Below are positions 17,708 to 25,584 of a stretch of DNA of 64,000 nucleotides, piece by piece. The position numbers and the translations under genes were made by a program. The stretch is from Alphaproteobacteria bacterium (GTDB taxonomy: Bacteria > Pseudomonadota > Alphaproteobacteria > Caulobacterales > Hyphomonadaceae), in NCBI GenBank assembly GCA_018827375.1, contig JAHJYW010000032.1:204401-268400 (forward strand), given 5' to 3'. Position 1 is the stretch's first letter; each line of letters begins with the position of its first letter. The notes under the pieces were generated by a model. The model saw only the letters and a list, made by a program, of their open reading frames with translations. It made no database searches and was not told the DNA's origin.

Positions 17708-19086
17708 CCAGCAAGTTCGGTCAGCAGCACATGCCAGTGCTCCAGCGCACCGGGGATTGAATCGACCGGCACCCGCTCGTTCAGGCCGTGGGCAAAATCG
17801 TCCGAGGGCTTCATGAAGATGCCGGAGACGCCATAGCTCGGAATGCCCTGACCGCGGAACAACAGGCTGTCAGTCGTCCCGGCTGACATGCTCGGAATGA
17901 TTGTCAGGCCAGGCGACTGGATATCGACGGCCTTGCGCACGGCCGCCATCAGTTCAGCGTCCAGCGGCGATGTCTCACTTTGGGGATATTCGACCGGGAA
18001 GTTCACTTCGGCGCCCGCGCCCACCAGTTCCTGCAGCTTTGCCTGAACGGTCTTCGGTGCAACGCCTGGGAAGATGCGGCAGTTGATGTTGGCCGTCACG
18101 CGCTGGGGCAGGGCGTTCTGGGCATGGCCGCCTTCAATCTGGGTCGTGATGCAAGTTGTCCGAATCTGGCCGATGTATTCCGGCTCGGCCGTTAGTAAGA
18201 CGACGGCGTCTGCATCCTCCGGGTTCTCCGCAAACCGCGCCATGGCTGCACCAATGTCCCCCGGCACCTGTTTTGCCGTTTCGCGGAAATAGGCCTGCGT
18301 CAGCTCACTGGTCTGCGGCGGGAAGGCATAGGCCGCCACCCGCTCCAGCGCCGCTGACATGTCGATGATGGCATTGCTGCCTGTCGGTCGGCTGGAATGG
18401 CCGCCGGGATTGGTGATGACCACCTCGAAATCGGCATAGGTCTTCTCGCCGGCCTGCAGGCTGTAATAGCGTGGCGCACCATCCTCGCCCAGCGTGCCGC
18501 CGCCGGCATCCGCGTTCAGTACCATCCGGGCGCCCTTGAAGCGCGGCGCCACTTCTGCTGCCGTCACCTGCGCGGTCTCTTCATCACCGGTCAGAACCAG
18601 GATGATATCATGGGCTGGCACAAAGCCTTCGCGCTTGAGGCGGATCAGCGTGGTCACCAGCATGGTCAGGCCATACTTGTTGTCCAGCACGCCGCGCCCG
18701 TAAAAATAGGTGCCGTCGGTTTCCATTGTGAACGGGTCGCGCACCCAGTCGGCAGGGTCTGCTTCAACCACGTCCATGTGCGCATTCAGCACGATCGGCG
18801 TTTCCGCGCTGCGGCCAGCATAATGCGCCATCAAGGTCGATGTCTCGCCGAAGGGCTCAATCGCCACGTCTTCTTCCGCAAAACCGCCAGCGATCAGTTC
18901 ACTGGCCAGGTACTCTGCATAGGCTGGCACCTTGCCGCGACCGGCCACGGTATCAAACGCAACGGACCGCCCGAGAATCTCGACCGCCTTGTCCACATCC
19001 ACCTGTTCGGCCTCGGCCTTCACCGGGGCCGATACGCACCCAACCAGAACCAGCGCCGCGAGGCTCGTCAGCAGTTTCGTGTTCAT
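17704..19086 (-). CDS. Secreted M20-family metallopeptidase (lipoprotein)
   Basis: 460 residues. A lipoprotein signal is seen at the start (SLAALVLVGCVSAP). Metal ligands of the M20 family are in LNAHMDVVEADP, YGRGVLDNKYGL and LVLTGDEETAQ (catalytic Glu), with the dimerisation-domain glycine motif NPGGHSSRPTGSNAI and EGGHAQNALPQRV. M20 enzymes in the periplasm remove amino acids from small peptides or acylated amino acids; the closest relatives are annotated as carboxypeptidase Ss1- or ArgE-like. It has its own 147-base upstream gap before the next minus-strand gene and seems monocistronic. Confidence 0.9.
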   Translation of the reverse strand: MNTKLLTSLAALVLVGCVSAPVKAEAEQVDVDKAVEILGRSVAFDTVAGRGKVPAYAEYLASELIAGGFAEEDVAIEPFGETSTLMAHYAGRSAETPIVLNAHMDVVEADPADWVRDPFTMETDGTYFYGRGVLDNKYGLTMLVTTLIRLKREGFVPAHDIILVLTGDEETAQVTAAEVAPRFKGARMVLNADAGGGTLGEDGAPRYYSLQAGEKTYADFEVVITNPGGHSSRPTGSNAIIDMSAALERVAAYAFPPQTSELTQAYFRETAKQVPGDIGAAMARFAENPEDADAVVLLTAEPEYIGQIRTTCITTQIEGGHAQNALPQRVTANINCRIFPGVAPKTVQAKLQELVGAGAEVNFPVEYPQSETSPLDAELMAAVRKAVDIQSPGLTIIPSMSAGTTDSLLFRGQGIPSYGVSGIFMKPSDDFAHGLNERVPVDSIPGALEHWHVLLTELAG

Positions 19087-19233
19087 CGGCGCATTCCTTG
19101 ATTGGCGACCCCGAATCCTTACCGGCGGGCGCAGGGGCGCGCAAATCCTTTCCGCCCATGCCGTGGAGGATACCCAGCCCCACGAGCGAGCACGGTCTTG
19201 CCGGGCTGCCTCACGCGCGAAGCGTACGCTCAG

Positions 19234-19980
19234 CTATGGCTGTGATGTGGCGGGAACATAAAGGGTCGCGCTGCCCAGCGCGCCAATCTGCCCGAGATGC
19301 CCGGTGATCTGTGTCCCGACGATGTGCGCGTGGGCATGAATCGTCCGGCCGTCAGGGAGGAAATAGATGTCTTCGGGGCCGGGCGCGTAGATGCCGACGA
19401 TCTCGACGGCTACATCCTCTGCGTCGCCCTTGGCGCTTGTCGGCTGTCCGACGGCGCTCCAACTGGCGCGTGTTGCGGTGCCCGTCAGCTTGAATGGAAA
19501 CGCCGCGCTGGCCGGACAGCCAGCGGCCTCAGCCGTCTCTGCAAGCAGGCTTTCGATGCCCGCCAGGCCTGTAAGGTTAGAGACGGGTTGAGCGGCTTTC
19601 CAGGCCACCGGGCTGCTTGCCACCAGAAAGGCCGCGCCCTTTTCCGGCGACACTTCATGCGAGAGCAAGACCATGTCCCCGCTCTCTGGTGTGGCGACAT
19701 GAAAGACACCATCGATCAGGGTGAGTTCATCCCGGTACCCTGTCGAGGGCCCGTACCCAACTGTCGTGGCGCTTACGGGCAGGTCACTGAGCCTGACGCT
19801 TTGCGTAAACCCGGGCGCCTTGATCGACGCACGCGTGCCGAAAACCGTAATCGGCGTGTCACAGGACATGGCAGGCATGGCGGCTTGCTCCAAAGGCGCT
19901 GGCGTCGTGCAGCTTGCCACGCCGATCAGGGTCATGAGGGCCAGACGCGCGAGAATTCTCTGGATAATGGTTTGGCTCAT
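19234..19980 (-). CDS. Lipoprotein with an acetolactate decarboxylase-like domain (tentative)
   Basis: 248 residues from the ATG at 19980; the start is set by the signal and lipobox (ALMTLIGVASCTTPAP). The mature part resembles acetolactate decarboxylases in order and spacing: GYRDELTLIDGVFHVA early, VGIYAPGPEDIYF later, then IHAHAHIVGTQITGH, which contains H-x-H-x10-H with the same spacing as the zinc ligands of BudA/AlsD. The remaining family residues are not clear. An exported enzyme of that kind would be unusual, so it may be a diverged binding or hydrolase domain. It lies 32 bases downstream of the LpxL-like gene and could be its operon tail. Confidence 0.5.
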   Translation of the reverse strand: MSQTIIQRILARLALMTLIGVASCTTPAPLEQAAMPAMSCDTPITVFGTRASIKAPGFTQSVRLSDLPVSATTVGYGPSTGYRDELTLIDGVFHVATPESGDMVLLSHEVSPEKGAAFLVASSPVAWKAAQPVSNLTGLAGIESLLAETAEAAGCPASAAFPFKLTGTATRASWSAVGQPTSAKGDAEDVAVEIVGIYAPGPEDIYFLPDGRTIHAHAHIVGTQITGHLGQIGALGSATLYVPATSQP

Positions 19981-20012
19981 GTATGCGTTCCTTTTCGGAT
20001 CAACATCGACCC

Positions 20013-20972
20013 CTAGATTACGCCCGCCTCGCGCCAGGCCTCCTTGGGCCAGCGTCGGTGTTGCCAAAACCACTGGCCGGGCTCGGCGCGGATACAGTCC
20101 TCAAGGAACTGGTTGATGCGCATAACCGACGCGAGGATGTCGGCCTCCGTATCGCCCGTGTCCTGCGGCAGGAAGGGCTCATGGATTTCCACGCGGAAAC
20201 GGGCAGGGCCTGTGCGCACCGTCGAGACAGGCACGATGGGCACGCCATATTTCAACGCCAGTCGCGTCGGCCCCTGCGCCGTCATCGCGTCATGCCCGAA
20301 TAGCGGAACGGCCACGCCTTCGCGGAACTTCTGGTCATTCATCAGCGCAATCGGCGCGCCGCGTGCCAGGGCGCGCATCAGCTCGCGCGTGCCAATGCCC
20401 TTCGGCGCCGTCGTGCCGGTGCCATAGTCGTGGCGCAGCTTGTTGATACGCCGGTCAATGTGCGGATTGTTCAGGGCACGGTAGGTCATCACGGCATGCG
20501 GGATGCGTTTGCAGATCGCGGCCGGCATGATTTCCCAATTGGCAAAATGACCCGAGATGAATACGGCGCCCTTGCCGCTGTCGCGGATCGCGTCGAGCCG
20601 CTCGACGCCGACAACATCCACGCGGCCGCTCGTGTAGGGGTCAATGGCCGGCAGGTGAGGCAGTTCGCCTGCCGTGCGTCCGGCGCTCTCCCATGCGGCC
20701 AGGGCCGTGCGCTCGATCTCCGCTTCGGTCCAGTCAGGGAAGGCGAGCTTCAGGTTGCGCCGGGTCGTCTTGTGTTGCGACAGCTTGGGGCCGATCTTCT
20801 TCAGCAGCCATCCACCAAAGTCAGACGCCTTGTCAGGCCCCAGCAGTTTCATCGGCCACCAGTAGATGACATCCCAGGCCACGGTCTCCAGCCGCCATTG
20901 CACCCGCTGCCCGAGAGAGGCGCGGTTATCGATGTCCTTCGGGCGGACATAGGCGGGGGGCGTATCGGTCAT
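20013..20972 (-). CDS. Lipid A acyltransferase, LpxL/HtrB family
   Basis: 319 residues. The HX4E acyltransferase motif is seen as SGHFANWEIMP, followed by YRALNNPHIDRRINKLRH and the substrate region LMNDQKFREGVAVPLFG typical of LpxL/LpxM proteins. It transfers a secondary acyl chain to the Kdo-lipid A core at the inner membrane. Its start overlaps the end of lpxK by 4 bases, so it is translated with the lipid A operon DUF374 - waaA - lpxK. The N-terminal segment WDVIYWWPMKLLG is a possible membrane anchor. Confidence 0.88.
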   Translation of the reverse strand: MTDTPPAYVRPKDIDNRASLGQRVQWRLETVAWDVIYWWPMKLLGPDKASDFGGWLLKKIGPKLSQHKTTRRNLKLAFPDWTEAEIERTALAAWESAGRTAGELPHLPAIDPYTSGRVDVVGVERLDAIRDSGKGAVFISGHFANWEIMPAAICKRIPHAVMTYRALNNPHIDRRINKLRHDYGTGTTAPKGIGTRELMRALARGAPIALMNDQKFREGVAVPLFGHDAMTAQGPTRLALKYGVPIVPVSTVRTGPARFRVEIHEPFLPQDTGDTEADILASVMRINQFLEDCIRAEPGQWFWQHRRWPKEAWREAGVI

Positions 20973-21964
20973 GAGCGTGCGGAGAAGATGATGGCGTCCA
21001 GCAGCGCTTCAAGCGCGGCCCTGTCTTCAAATCGTGCTGCGACCGGAAAGGCAAGCACGCGCTTCTGTTCCGGCTGCGGAAGGCGCACATGATCCTTGGT
21101 CGTCGTGATCAGGCGGGCGCCATGCGCCTCGGCCAGTTCGTGCAGGAATTTAAGCTCGCCTTCGCTGTAAACATGGTGGTCGTCATATCCGACGGCCTCG
21201 CGCAGGTCCGCCCCGGCGGCCTTCAGGGCATCGAAGAACTTGAGCGGCCGGCCAATGCCCGCAAAGGCCACCAATGGTCCCGTTGGCACAACCTTCGTCG
21301 GCCCGAGCCGCGCGCGCAGCACGGGAAGGCCAGACTGGGCTACCGCGCCGGGCACATTGCCTTCGCCCATCAGCACCACGCCGTTTGCCCGCGCCAGCCC
21401 GTCGCTAACAGGCTCGCGTAGCGGGCCCTTGGGCAACAGGTGCCCGTTGCCGAACGGTGCGGCCGCATCGATCACGACGATCGAGAGGTCCTTGTAGAGC
21501 GACGGGTTCTGGTGGCCGTCATCCATGATGATCACCTGAACGCCGTCTGCCTGCATGGCCTGCGCCGCCTCGACCCGGTCGCGCCCGATCCAGCTCTCGC
21601 CACTCGCGGCCAGCATCAGCGGCTCGTCCCCGACGGTTGCCGCCGTATGCTTACCCGGCACAACCTTCAGAACTTCCTTGGAATCCCCGCCATATCCCCG
21701 CGAAAGGGTCGCGGAACGGACTCCGAATGCCCCGAGAACGGTCCGAATTGCCTCGACAATGGGCGTCTTGCCGACGCCGCCGACGGTGAGGTTACCTACG
21801 CAGATGACCGGGATATCCACCCGCACAGGCTCGACCTTTTCCAGCTTGGTCTGCACGCCCAGCCGGTAGGCAAAGGCCAGCGGTGATAACAGGAGGCGCG
21901 TAAGAGGCGCGGCTTCGCGCGACTTCGGGTCCAGGCCGGCAGACCAGAAGTGCGGCGCCTTCAT
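20969..21964 (-). CDS. lpxK: Tetraacyldisaccharide 4'-kinase
   Basis: 331 residues. LpxK phosphorylates the 4'-position of the lipid A disaccharide. The P-loop is VGNLTVGGVGKTPIVEAI (near residues 55-72), followed by TLSRGYGG and the VIIMDDGHQN signature that identifies the family. The N-terminal hydrophobic segment LLSPLAFAYRLGVQ is the usual membrane association helix. It starts overlapping the stop of waaA (ATGA, 4 bases) and overlaps lpxL by 4 bases, which shows a tightly coupled operon. Confidence 0.95.
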   Translation of the reverse strand: MKAPHFWSAGLDPKSREAAPLTRLLLSPLAFAYRLGVQTKLEKVEPVRVDIPVICVGNLTVGGVGKTPIVEAIRTVLGAFGVRSATLSRGYGGDSKEVLKVVPGKHTAATVGDEPLMLAASGESWIGRDRVEAAQAMQADGVQVIIMDDGHQNPSLYKDLSIVVIDAAAPFGNGHLLPKGPLREPVSDGLARANGVVLMGEGNVPGAVAQSGLPVLRARLGPTKVVPTGPLVAFAGIGRPLKFFDALKAAGADLREAVGYDDHHVYSEGELKFLHELAEAHGARLITTTKDHVRLPQPEQKRVLAFPVAARFEDRAALEALLDAIIFSARS

Positions 21965-23220
21965 TGCAGCAGCCCCGGTTCCGGGATCAGCGGCAAGATG
22001 GCTTTCAGCGTTTCCACCATCGGCGCATCGGCGTGTTCTGCCAAAGCTGTAATAGCGGCAGCAGGCGGTGGCGGCGTGTTCTGCAAGGCATCGGAGATGC
22101 CTGCCGCTTCATCCACGATCTTTACCAGTCCGCGCTCTTCGAGGTCGGCCATCATGCCGGCAAAGTTGTGTACGCGCGGCCCGGTCACAACAGGCTTGGC
22201 AAAACGTACAGGTTCCAACGGATTATGGCCGCCAACGCCGTCGGCATGTCCGCCGCCAAGGTAAACCGCATCGGCCAGCCGCAGCCACAGGCCCATCTCG
22301 CCCATCGTGTCAGCCAGCAGGACCCGTGTGCGTGTATTCGGCACTTGCCCTTTTGATCGCCGCGCAAATGGCAGTCCGCGCGCCCGGATAAGCTCCTCGA
22401 CCTCGTCGCCGCGCTCCGGGTGGCGCGGTGCAATGATGATGGCAGATTCGGGGATGTCCGTGACGGCATCGAGGAACAGGGCCTCTTCACCGGCATGCGT
22501 TGATGCGGCTACAAGGCAGCGCCGTCCACCGACAAAGCCCTCACGTATCCTCTGGATTTCGAAGTCACTCGCCTCGGGTCCCGGCAGCGCCGACTTCAAG
22601 TTTCCCGCCGACCGGATCGTCCGTCCGAGCAGGCTGCCCAGACGCTGCGCTGTATCCGTATCGGCTGCCAGTACGACGTCAAACGTGCCCACCAGCTTTC
22701 GGAAGAGACCCTTGAACCGTCGCCAGCCGTCCGCCGAGTCTTGTGTCATGCGGGCATTCACCAGCGCCCGGCTGGCGCCGCTCTTGCCGGCTTCAGAAAT
22801 AAGGTTCGGCCAGATTTCGCCCTCGCCGAAGATGCACAGGTCCGGCTTCCAGTGGGCAATGAAGCGGCGTGCAATGGCCGGCGTATCGAGTGGTGCCATG
22901 AGGTGGATCGCGGCATCCGGCAGGGCAGGGCCCAGCAGGCGGGCAGAGGTCAGCGTCTGGCTCGTAAAGACCAGCATCAGGTCTGGCCGGGCCGCGACCA
23001 GCCTGTGCCCGACTTCCAGTAACAGGCGGCTTTCCCCGACGCTTGCGCCATGCAGCCAGACAAGGCGTCCCTGACGCCTGTTCGGCATGTTGCGCGCGAG
23101 GCGCTCATTCATCCGCCCATAGTCTTCCTTTCCCTTGGCCGCGCGTCGGCGAAGGACGCCAGGCAGGAAGGGCGACAGGATCCGGGTGATGGCCCGGTAA
23201 GCATGGAAGGCGGGAGTCAT
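21961..23220 (-). CDS. waaA: 3-deoxy-D-manno-octulosonic acid (Kdo) transferase
   Basis: 419 residues. WaaA adds Kdo to lipid IVA at the cytoplasmic face of the inner membrane. Family features are the N-terminal LVWLHGASVGESRLLLEVG (with the catalytic Glu), LPDAAIHLMAPLDTPAIARRF, FGEGEIWPNL, and the C-terminal donor-binding region YLGGGHADGVGGHNPLEPVRF. A weakly hydrophobic N terminus would anchor it. It overlaps both neighbours by 4 bases (DUF374 upstream, lpxK downstream). Confidence 0.95.
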   Translation of the reverse strand: MTPAFHAYRAITRILSPFLPGVLRRRAAKGKEDYGRMNERLARNMPNRRQGRLVWLHGASVGESRLLLEVGHRLVAARPDLMLVFTSQTLTSARLLGPALPDAAIHLMAPLDTPAIARRFIAHWKPDLCIFGEGEIWPNLISEAGKSGASRALVNARMTQDSADGWRRFKGLFRKLVGTFDVVLAADTDTAQRLGSLLGRTIRSAGNLKSALPGPEASDFEIQRIREGFVGGRRCLVAASTHAGEEALFLDAVTDIPESAIIIAPRHPERGDEVEELIRARGLPFARRSKGQVPNTRTRVLLADTMGEMGLWLRLADAVYLGGGHADGVGGHNPLEPVRFAKPVVTGPRVHNFAGMMADLEERGLVKIVDEAAGISDALQNTPPPPAAAITALAEHADAPMVETLKAILPLIPEPGLLQ

Positions 23221-23990
23221 ATTGCGCTTTGCCCTGCTGTGTCAGCGACTGGATAGCCAGCGAGCGCTTCGGCGCGGCGCGTAACCGCGTCCATGCGGCG
23301 CTGCAATTCAGCGCGCAGCGACTCCGGGCTTGCTGAGCGCGGTGTTTGAAGCATCTCGCCGTAAACGATTACCCCTCTCGTAAACGGTAAGGGCAGGATG
23401 AAACGGTCCCAGCTGTCGAAGCGTTTGCATGGCTTGGCAGCCAACGCGTAGGGCAGGATGGGGGAACCCGCCCGCTGGGCAATCATGATCGCACCGAGAC
23501 TCACCACTTCGCGGGGGCCGCGCGGTCCGTCGGGCGTGATACATAGGACACCACCGGATTTGAGCAGCCTGACCGCTTCGGCAACCGCCTTGACTCCGCC
23601 CTTGTCCTTGCCGGCCTTCTTCTTGTTGCCTGCCGAGCCGCGGATCGGCCTGATGCCAAGATGCTTGATGGCGCGCGCAACCGGCTCCCCATCGCCCGAG
23701 AGCGAAATCAGCATGGCGGCGGATGCATCGCGTCCGGGCCAGTCCCGGATATGTTTCAGCCAGCCTGAGGGCAGCAGCATAATGCGGGAATGCCAGGCTG
23801 CCACAACGACGCCGGGTGCTTTCGCCCAGGCTCCCTTGGCTTCAGCTTCGCCTTCCACAATCCATCGCAATGTGTGTCCGATCATGGCCATCCATGTCCA
23901 GATCAGGAATCCCAGCAGAATCACGACGGGCTTGGATCGGAAAAGTGACTTCATCGCGTCGCTTATACTTTGCTTTTCGCCATGCGCCAT
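23217..23990 (-). CDS. DUF374 lysophospholipid-acyltransferase-like protein
   Basis: About 257 residues from the ATG at 23990. It carries one membrane segment (VVILLGFLIWTWMAMIGHTL) and the DUF374 pattern VVAAWHSRIMLLPSGW, then GIRPIRGSAGNKKK and CITPDGPRGPREVVSLG. In alphaproteobacteria this gene sits beside waaA and lpxK; it probably acylates a lipid, perhaps in lipid A or outer-membrane lipid assembly. The ORF track start at 24038 lies inside tRNA-Val, so I rejected it; the ATG at 23954 (MKSLFRSK) is an alternative. It heads the four-gene lipid A operon. Confidence 0.85.
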   Translation of the reverse strand: MAHGEKQSISDAMKSLFRSKPVVILLGFLIWTWMAMIGHTLRWIVEGEAEAKGAWAKAPGVVVAAWHSRIMLLPSGWLKHIRDWPGRDASAAMLISLSGDGEPVARAIKHLGIRPIRGSAGNKKKAGKDKGGVKAVAEAVRLLKSGGVLCITPDGPRGPREVVSLGAIMIAQRAGSPILPYALAAKPCKRFDSWDRFILPLPFTRGVIVYGEMLQTPRSASPESLRAELQRRMDAVTRRAEALAGYPVADTAGQSAI

Positions 23991-24023
23991 GGTGGCTGGC
24001 GATAACAACTGACTGGTCAGAAA

Positions 24024-24098
24024 TGGTGGGCGATGCAAGGTTCGAACTTGCGACCCCTGCCGTGTGAAGGCAGTGCTCTACCACTGAGCTAATCGCCC
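24024..24098 (-). tRNA. tRNA-Val (anticodon CAC)
   Basis: A full cloverleaf can be drawn on the minus strand: acceptor GGGCGAT paired with ATCGCCC, anticodon stem CTGCC/GGCAG with loop TTCACAC (anticodon CAC), and T-arm GCAAG TTCGAAC CTTGC, ending with encoded CCA. It is 75 bases including CCA. The lipid A operon begins only 33 bases downstream with no hairpin between, so the tRNA may be processed from a common transcript. Confidence 0.95.
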
Positions 24099-24115
24099 CG
24101 ATTCCGGGAAACGGG

Positions 24116-24144
24116 TCCGTAATGCCATGCCCGTAAAACGTCAA
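24116..24144 (-). promoter_or_regulatory. Promoter for tRNA-Val
   Basis: On the minus strand TTGACG is followed 17 bases later by TACGGA, placing a start about 10 bases before the tRNA 5' end. The -35 is near consensus, the -10 weak. The spacing to a mature tRNA end is what would be expected. Confidence 0.5.
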
Positions 24145-24374
24145 GCGCGGAACACTCTTGTTACCGCTAGCAGCAATTTAGTCAAATTCAACCAATGCCG
24201 AAATGCATGGCTGTGTCCCATCACATGGTGCGTTCGCATGCATAAGCACAATTGCCTTATTTCTGCTTCCGTACCATCATCTTTGGTCTTGAGCGCCTAA
24301 AACCTCGCCGTGTTTGCTGATTGTCAGGCCGGTTTGCAGGTTTTTTATGCCAAATTCGCTTGCTGCCGAGCTCG

Positions 24375-24407
24375 ATGAACACTTGTTCATAATGAACGCC
24401 TGTTCAT
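24375..24407. promoter_or_regulatory. Two tandem palindromic sites (GAACN4GTTC)
   Basis: Two 16-base palindromes lie back to back with one base between: ATGAACACTTGTTCAT (24375-24390) and ATGAACGCCTGTTCAT (24392-24407). The arms are identical and only the 4-base spacers differ, so the helical phase is 17 bases. This is the look of a double operator bound by two dimers. The core GAACN4GTTC equals the Gram-positive LexA box; alphaproteobacterial LexA normally uses GTTCN7GTTC, so a TetR-like or LuxR-like regulator is also possible. The nearest target is the small gene at 24580. Confidence 0.65.
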
Positions 24408-24531
24408 GTTAGATCATTACCTTTCTTTCATAGGCTCGGGCACTTGAGAAACCCACAGAACATCGTCATCTTGAGACCATAAGCGATGGTCCGATTAGCG
24501 GGTCACGACTAAACAGAAAGAAGGACAGGCA

Positions 24532-24549
24532 TGTCGAAGTAATTCGACA
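24532..24549. promoter_or_regulatory. Palindrome with an embedded three-codon reading frame in the leader
   Basis: Arms TGTCGAA and TTCGACA surround GTAA. The same bases encode ATG TCG AAG TAA, preceded by AAGGACAGGC, which looks like a ribosome site. It lies 31 bases before the start of the small gene. It may be an operator, a leader hairpin or coincidence. Confidence 0.35.
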
Positions 24550-24579
24550 GTAAAATAATAAAGCCTGGAGAGAGAGATA

Positions 24580-24822
24580 ATGAAAGACTGGTGTGACGAA
24601 GAAGGCGCAAAGCGCCTTTGCGAGAAAATCAATGCCTATTGGGCCGAGCGCGGCTATGAAGTGGATGTCGATCTTGTTGACGCCGGCTTCGTTCCTGCAA
24701 TGCGTAGTGCCCGCACCGACGTGCGCAGCAACATGGTGAACGGAATGCCCCGTCGCCGTGCAGCTGGCGAAGCAGGCGCAGCGCGCCCCAGCTACCGTCC
24801 GCGGGCAGAAGCGACCGCCTAG
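24580..24822 (+). CDS. Small uncharacterised protein
   Basis: 80 residues, starting at ATG after GGAGAGAGAGATA, a strong ribosome site. The first half is well ordered (CDEEGAKRLCEKINAYWAERGYEVDVDLVDAG), with an alpha-then-beta look and two cysteines; the second half is basic and low in complexity (PRRRAAGEAGAARPSYRPRA). I do not recognise a family with a known function. It has a long upstream region with two tandem operators and its stop overlaps the gph stop on the other strand by 4 bases. The strong ribosome site and codon pattern argue that it is a real gene. Confidence 0.7.
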   Translation: MKDWCDEEGAKRLCEKINAYWAERGYEVDVDLVDAGFVPAMRSARTDVRSNMVNGMPRRRAAGEAGAARPSYRPRAEATA

Positions 24823-25499
24823 CCTATCAGGCGAAGCAAAGCCGGAACGAGTTTTGAATAGTTGCTGACAACTTCGTCAGGATCGATTTCAACTGCAGTC
24901 TCGGTCTCGTACCCAAATGGAACAAATATGAAGGGCAGCCCGGCATTCCGGGCTGCCCTTTCGTCTGTGCGGCTATCGCCAACCATGATTGCCCGTGACC
25001 GATCGCCGCCTGCACGGTCAACGGTCAACAGGATATGATCTCCGTGTGGCTTGCGATCCGGAACACTGTCCGCACCCACGATGGCCGCAAACTTTTCAGA
25101 AATTTGCAATTCGCCAAGCAGTCGGTCCGTGGCGCGTTGGCGCTTGTTGGTGCACACCGCCAGGATCGCTCCCTCGTTAATTAGCAAGTCCAGAGCGTCC
25201 AATGCATTTTCGAATGGCCTGGATCCCACAGCGATATGATCTTCGTAATAGGCGAGGAACTGCTCGAACAAGGCATCCATCCGGTCGTCATCCGGTTCGG
25301 CGCCCTGTGCAGCCATTCCCCTCACGATCATGGCCTTGGCGCCATGCCCGATCATCGTGGCGATCGTTGAGAGGTCCACGGGCTTGAGACCTTCCTCGCG
25401 CAGCACGTGATTCAGCGCCTCCAGCAGGTCCGGTGCGGTGTCCACCAGGGTCCCGTCGAGATCAAACACAATCGTCCAGCCGACGAACCGCTTTGCCAT
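24819..25499 (-). CDS. gph: HAD-family phosphatase, phosphoglycolate phosphatase type
   Basis: 226 residues. HAD motif I is VFDLDGTLVDTAPDL near the start, motif II is AVCTNKRQ, motif III lysine is in PDRKPHGDHI, and motif IV is IMVGDSRTDERAARNAG. The C1-type cap domain fits phosphoglycolate phosphatase, which removes 2-phosphoglycolate formed during DNA repair or oxygenation. Other small sugar phosphates are possible substrates. It is divergent from glmU with 85 bases between. Confidence 0.85.
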   Translation of the reverse strand: MAKRFVGWTIVFDLDGTLVDTAPDLLEALNHVLREEGLKPVDLSTIATMIGHGAKAMIVRGMAAQGAEPDDDRMDALFEQFLAYYEDHIAVGSRPFENALDALDLLINEGAILAVCTNKRQRATDRLLGELQISEKFAAIVGADSVPDRKPHGDHILLTVDRAGGDRSRAIMVGDSRTDERAARNAGLPFIFVPFGYETETAVEIDPDEVVSNYSKLVPALLRLIG

Positions 25500-25584
25500 A
25501 TCTGTATGTATTCCTGTCTCGCCACTCGCCTTGAATCGGCCTTTGGTCTAGGCGAAAGGTCTGGGGAAAGCGAGAGGGCCACCT

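Larger units (their letters stand above)
24099..24579. other. Regulatory gap between tRNA-Val and a small unknown gene
   Basis: Four hundred and eighty-one bases without a supported gene. It holds the tRNA-Val promoter at its left end, two tandem palindromes (24375-24407), a short inverted repeat GACCAT/ATGGTC (24475-24491) and the palindrome TGTCGAA/TTCGACA (24532-24549). The base composition is visibly more AT-rich than the flanking genes, as expected of a promoter region. Confidence 0.7.

Noticed and set aside
23991-24038. Upstream start for the DUF374 gene
   Set aside because: It falls inside the tRNA-Val gene.
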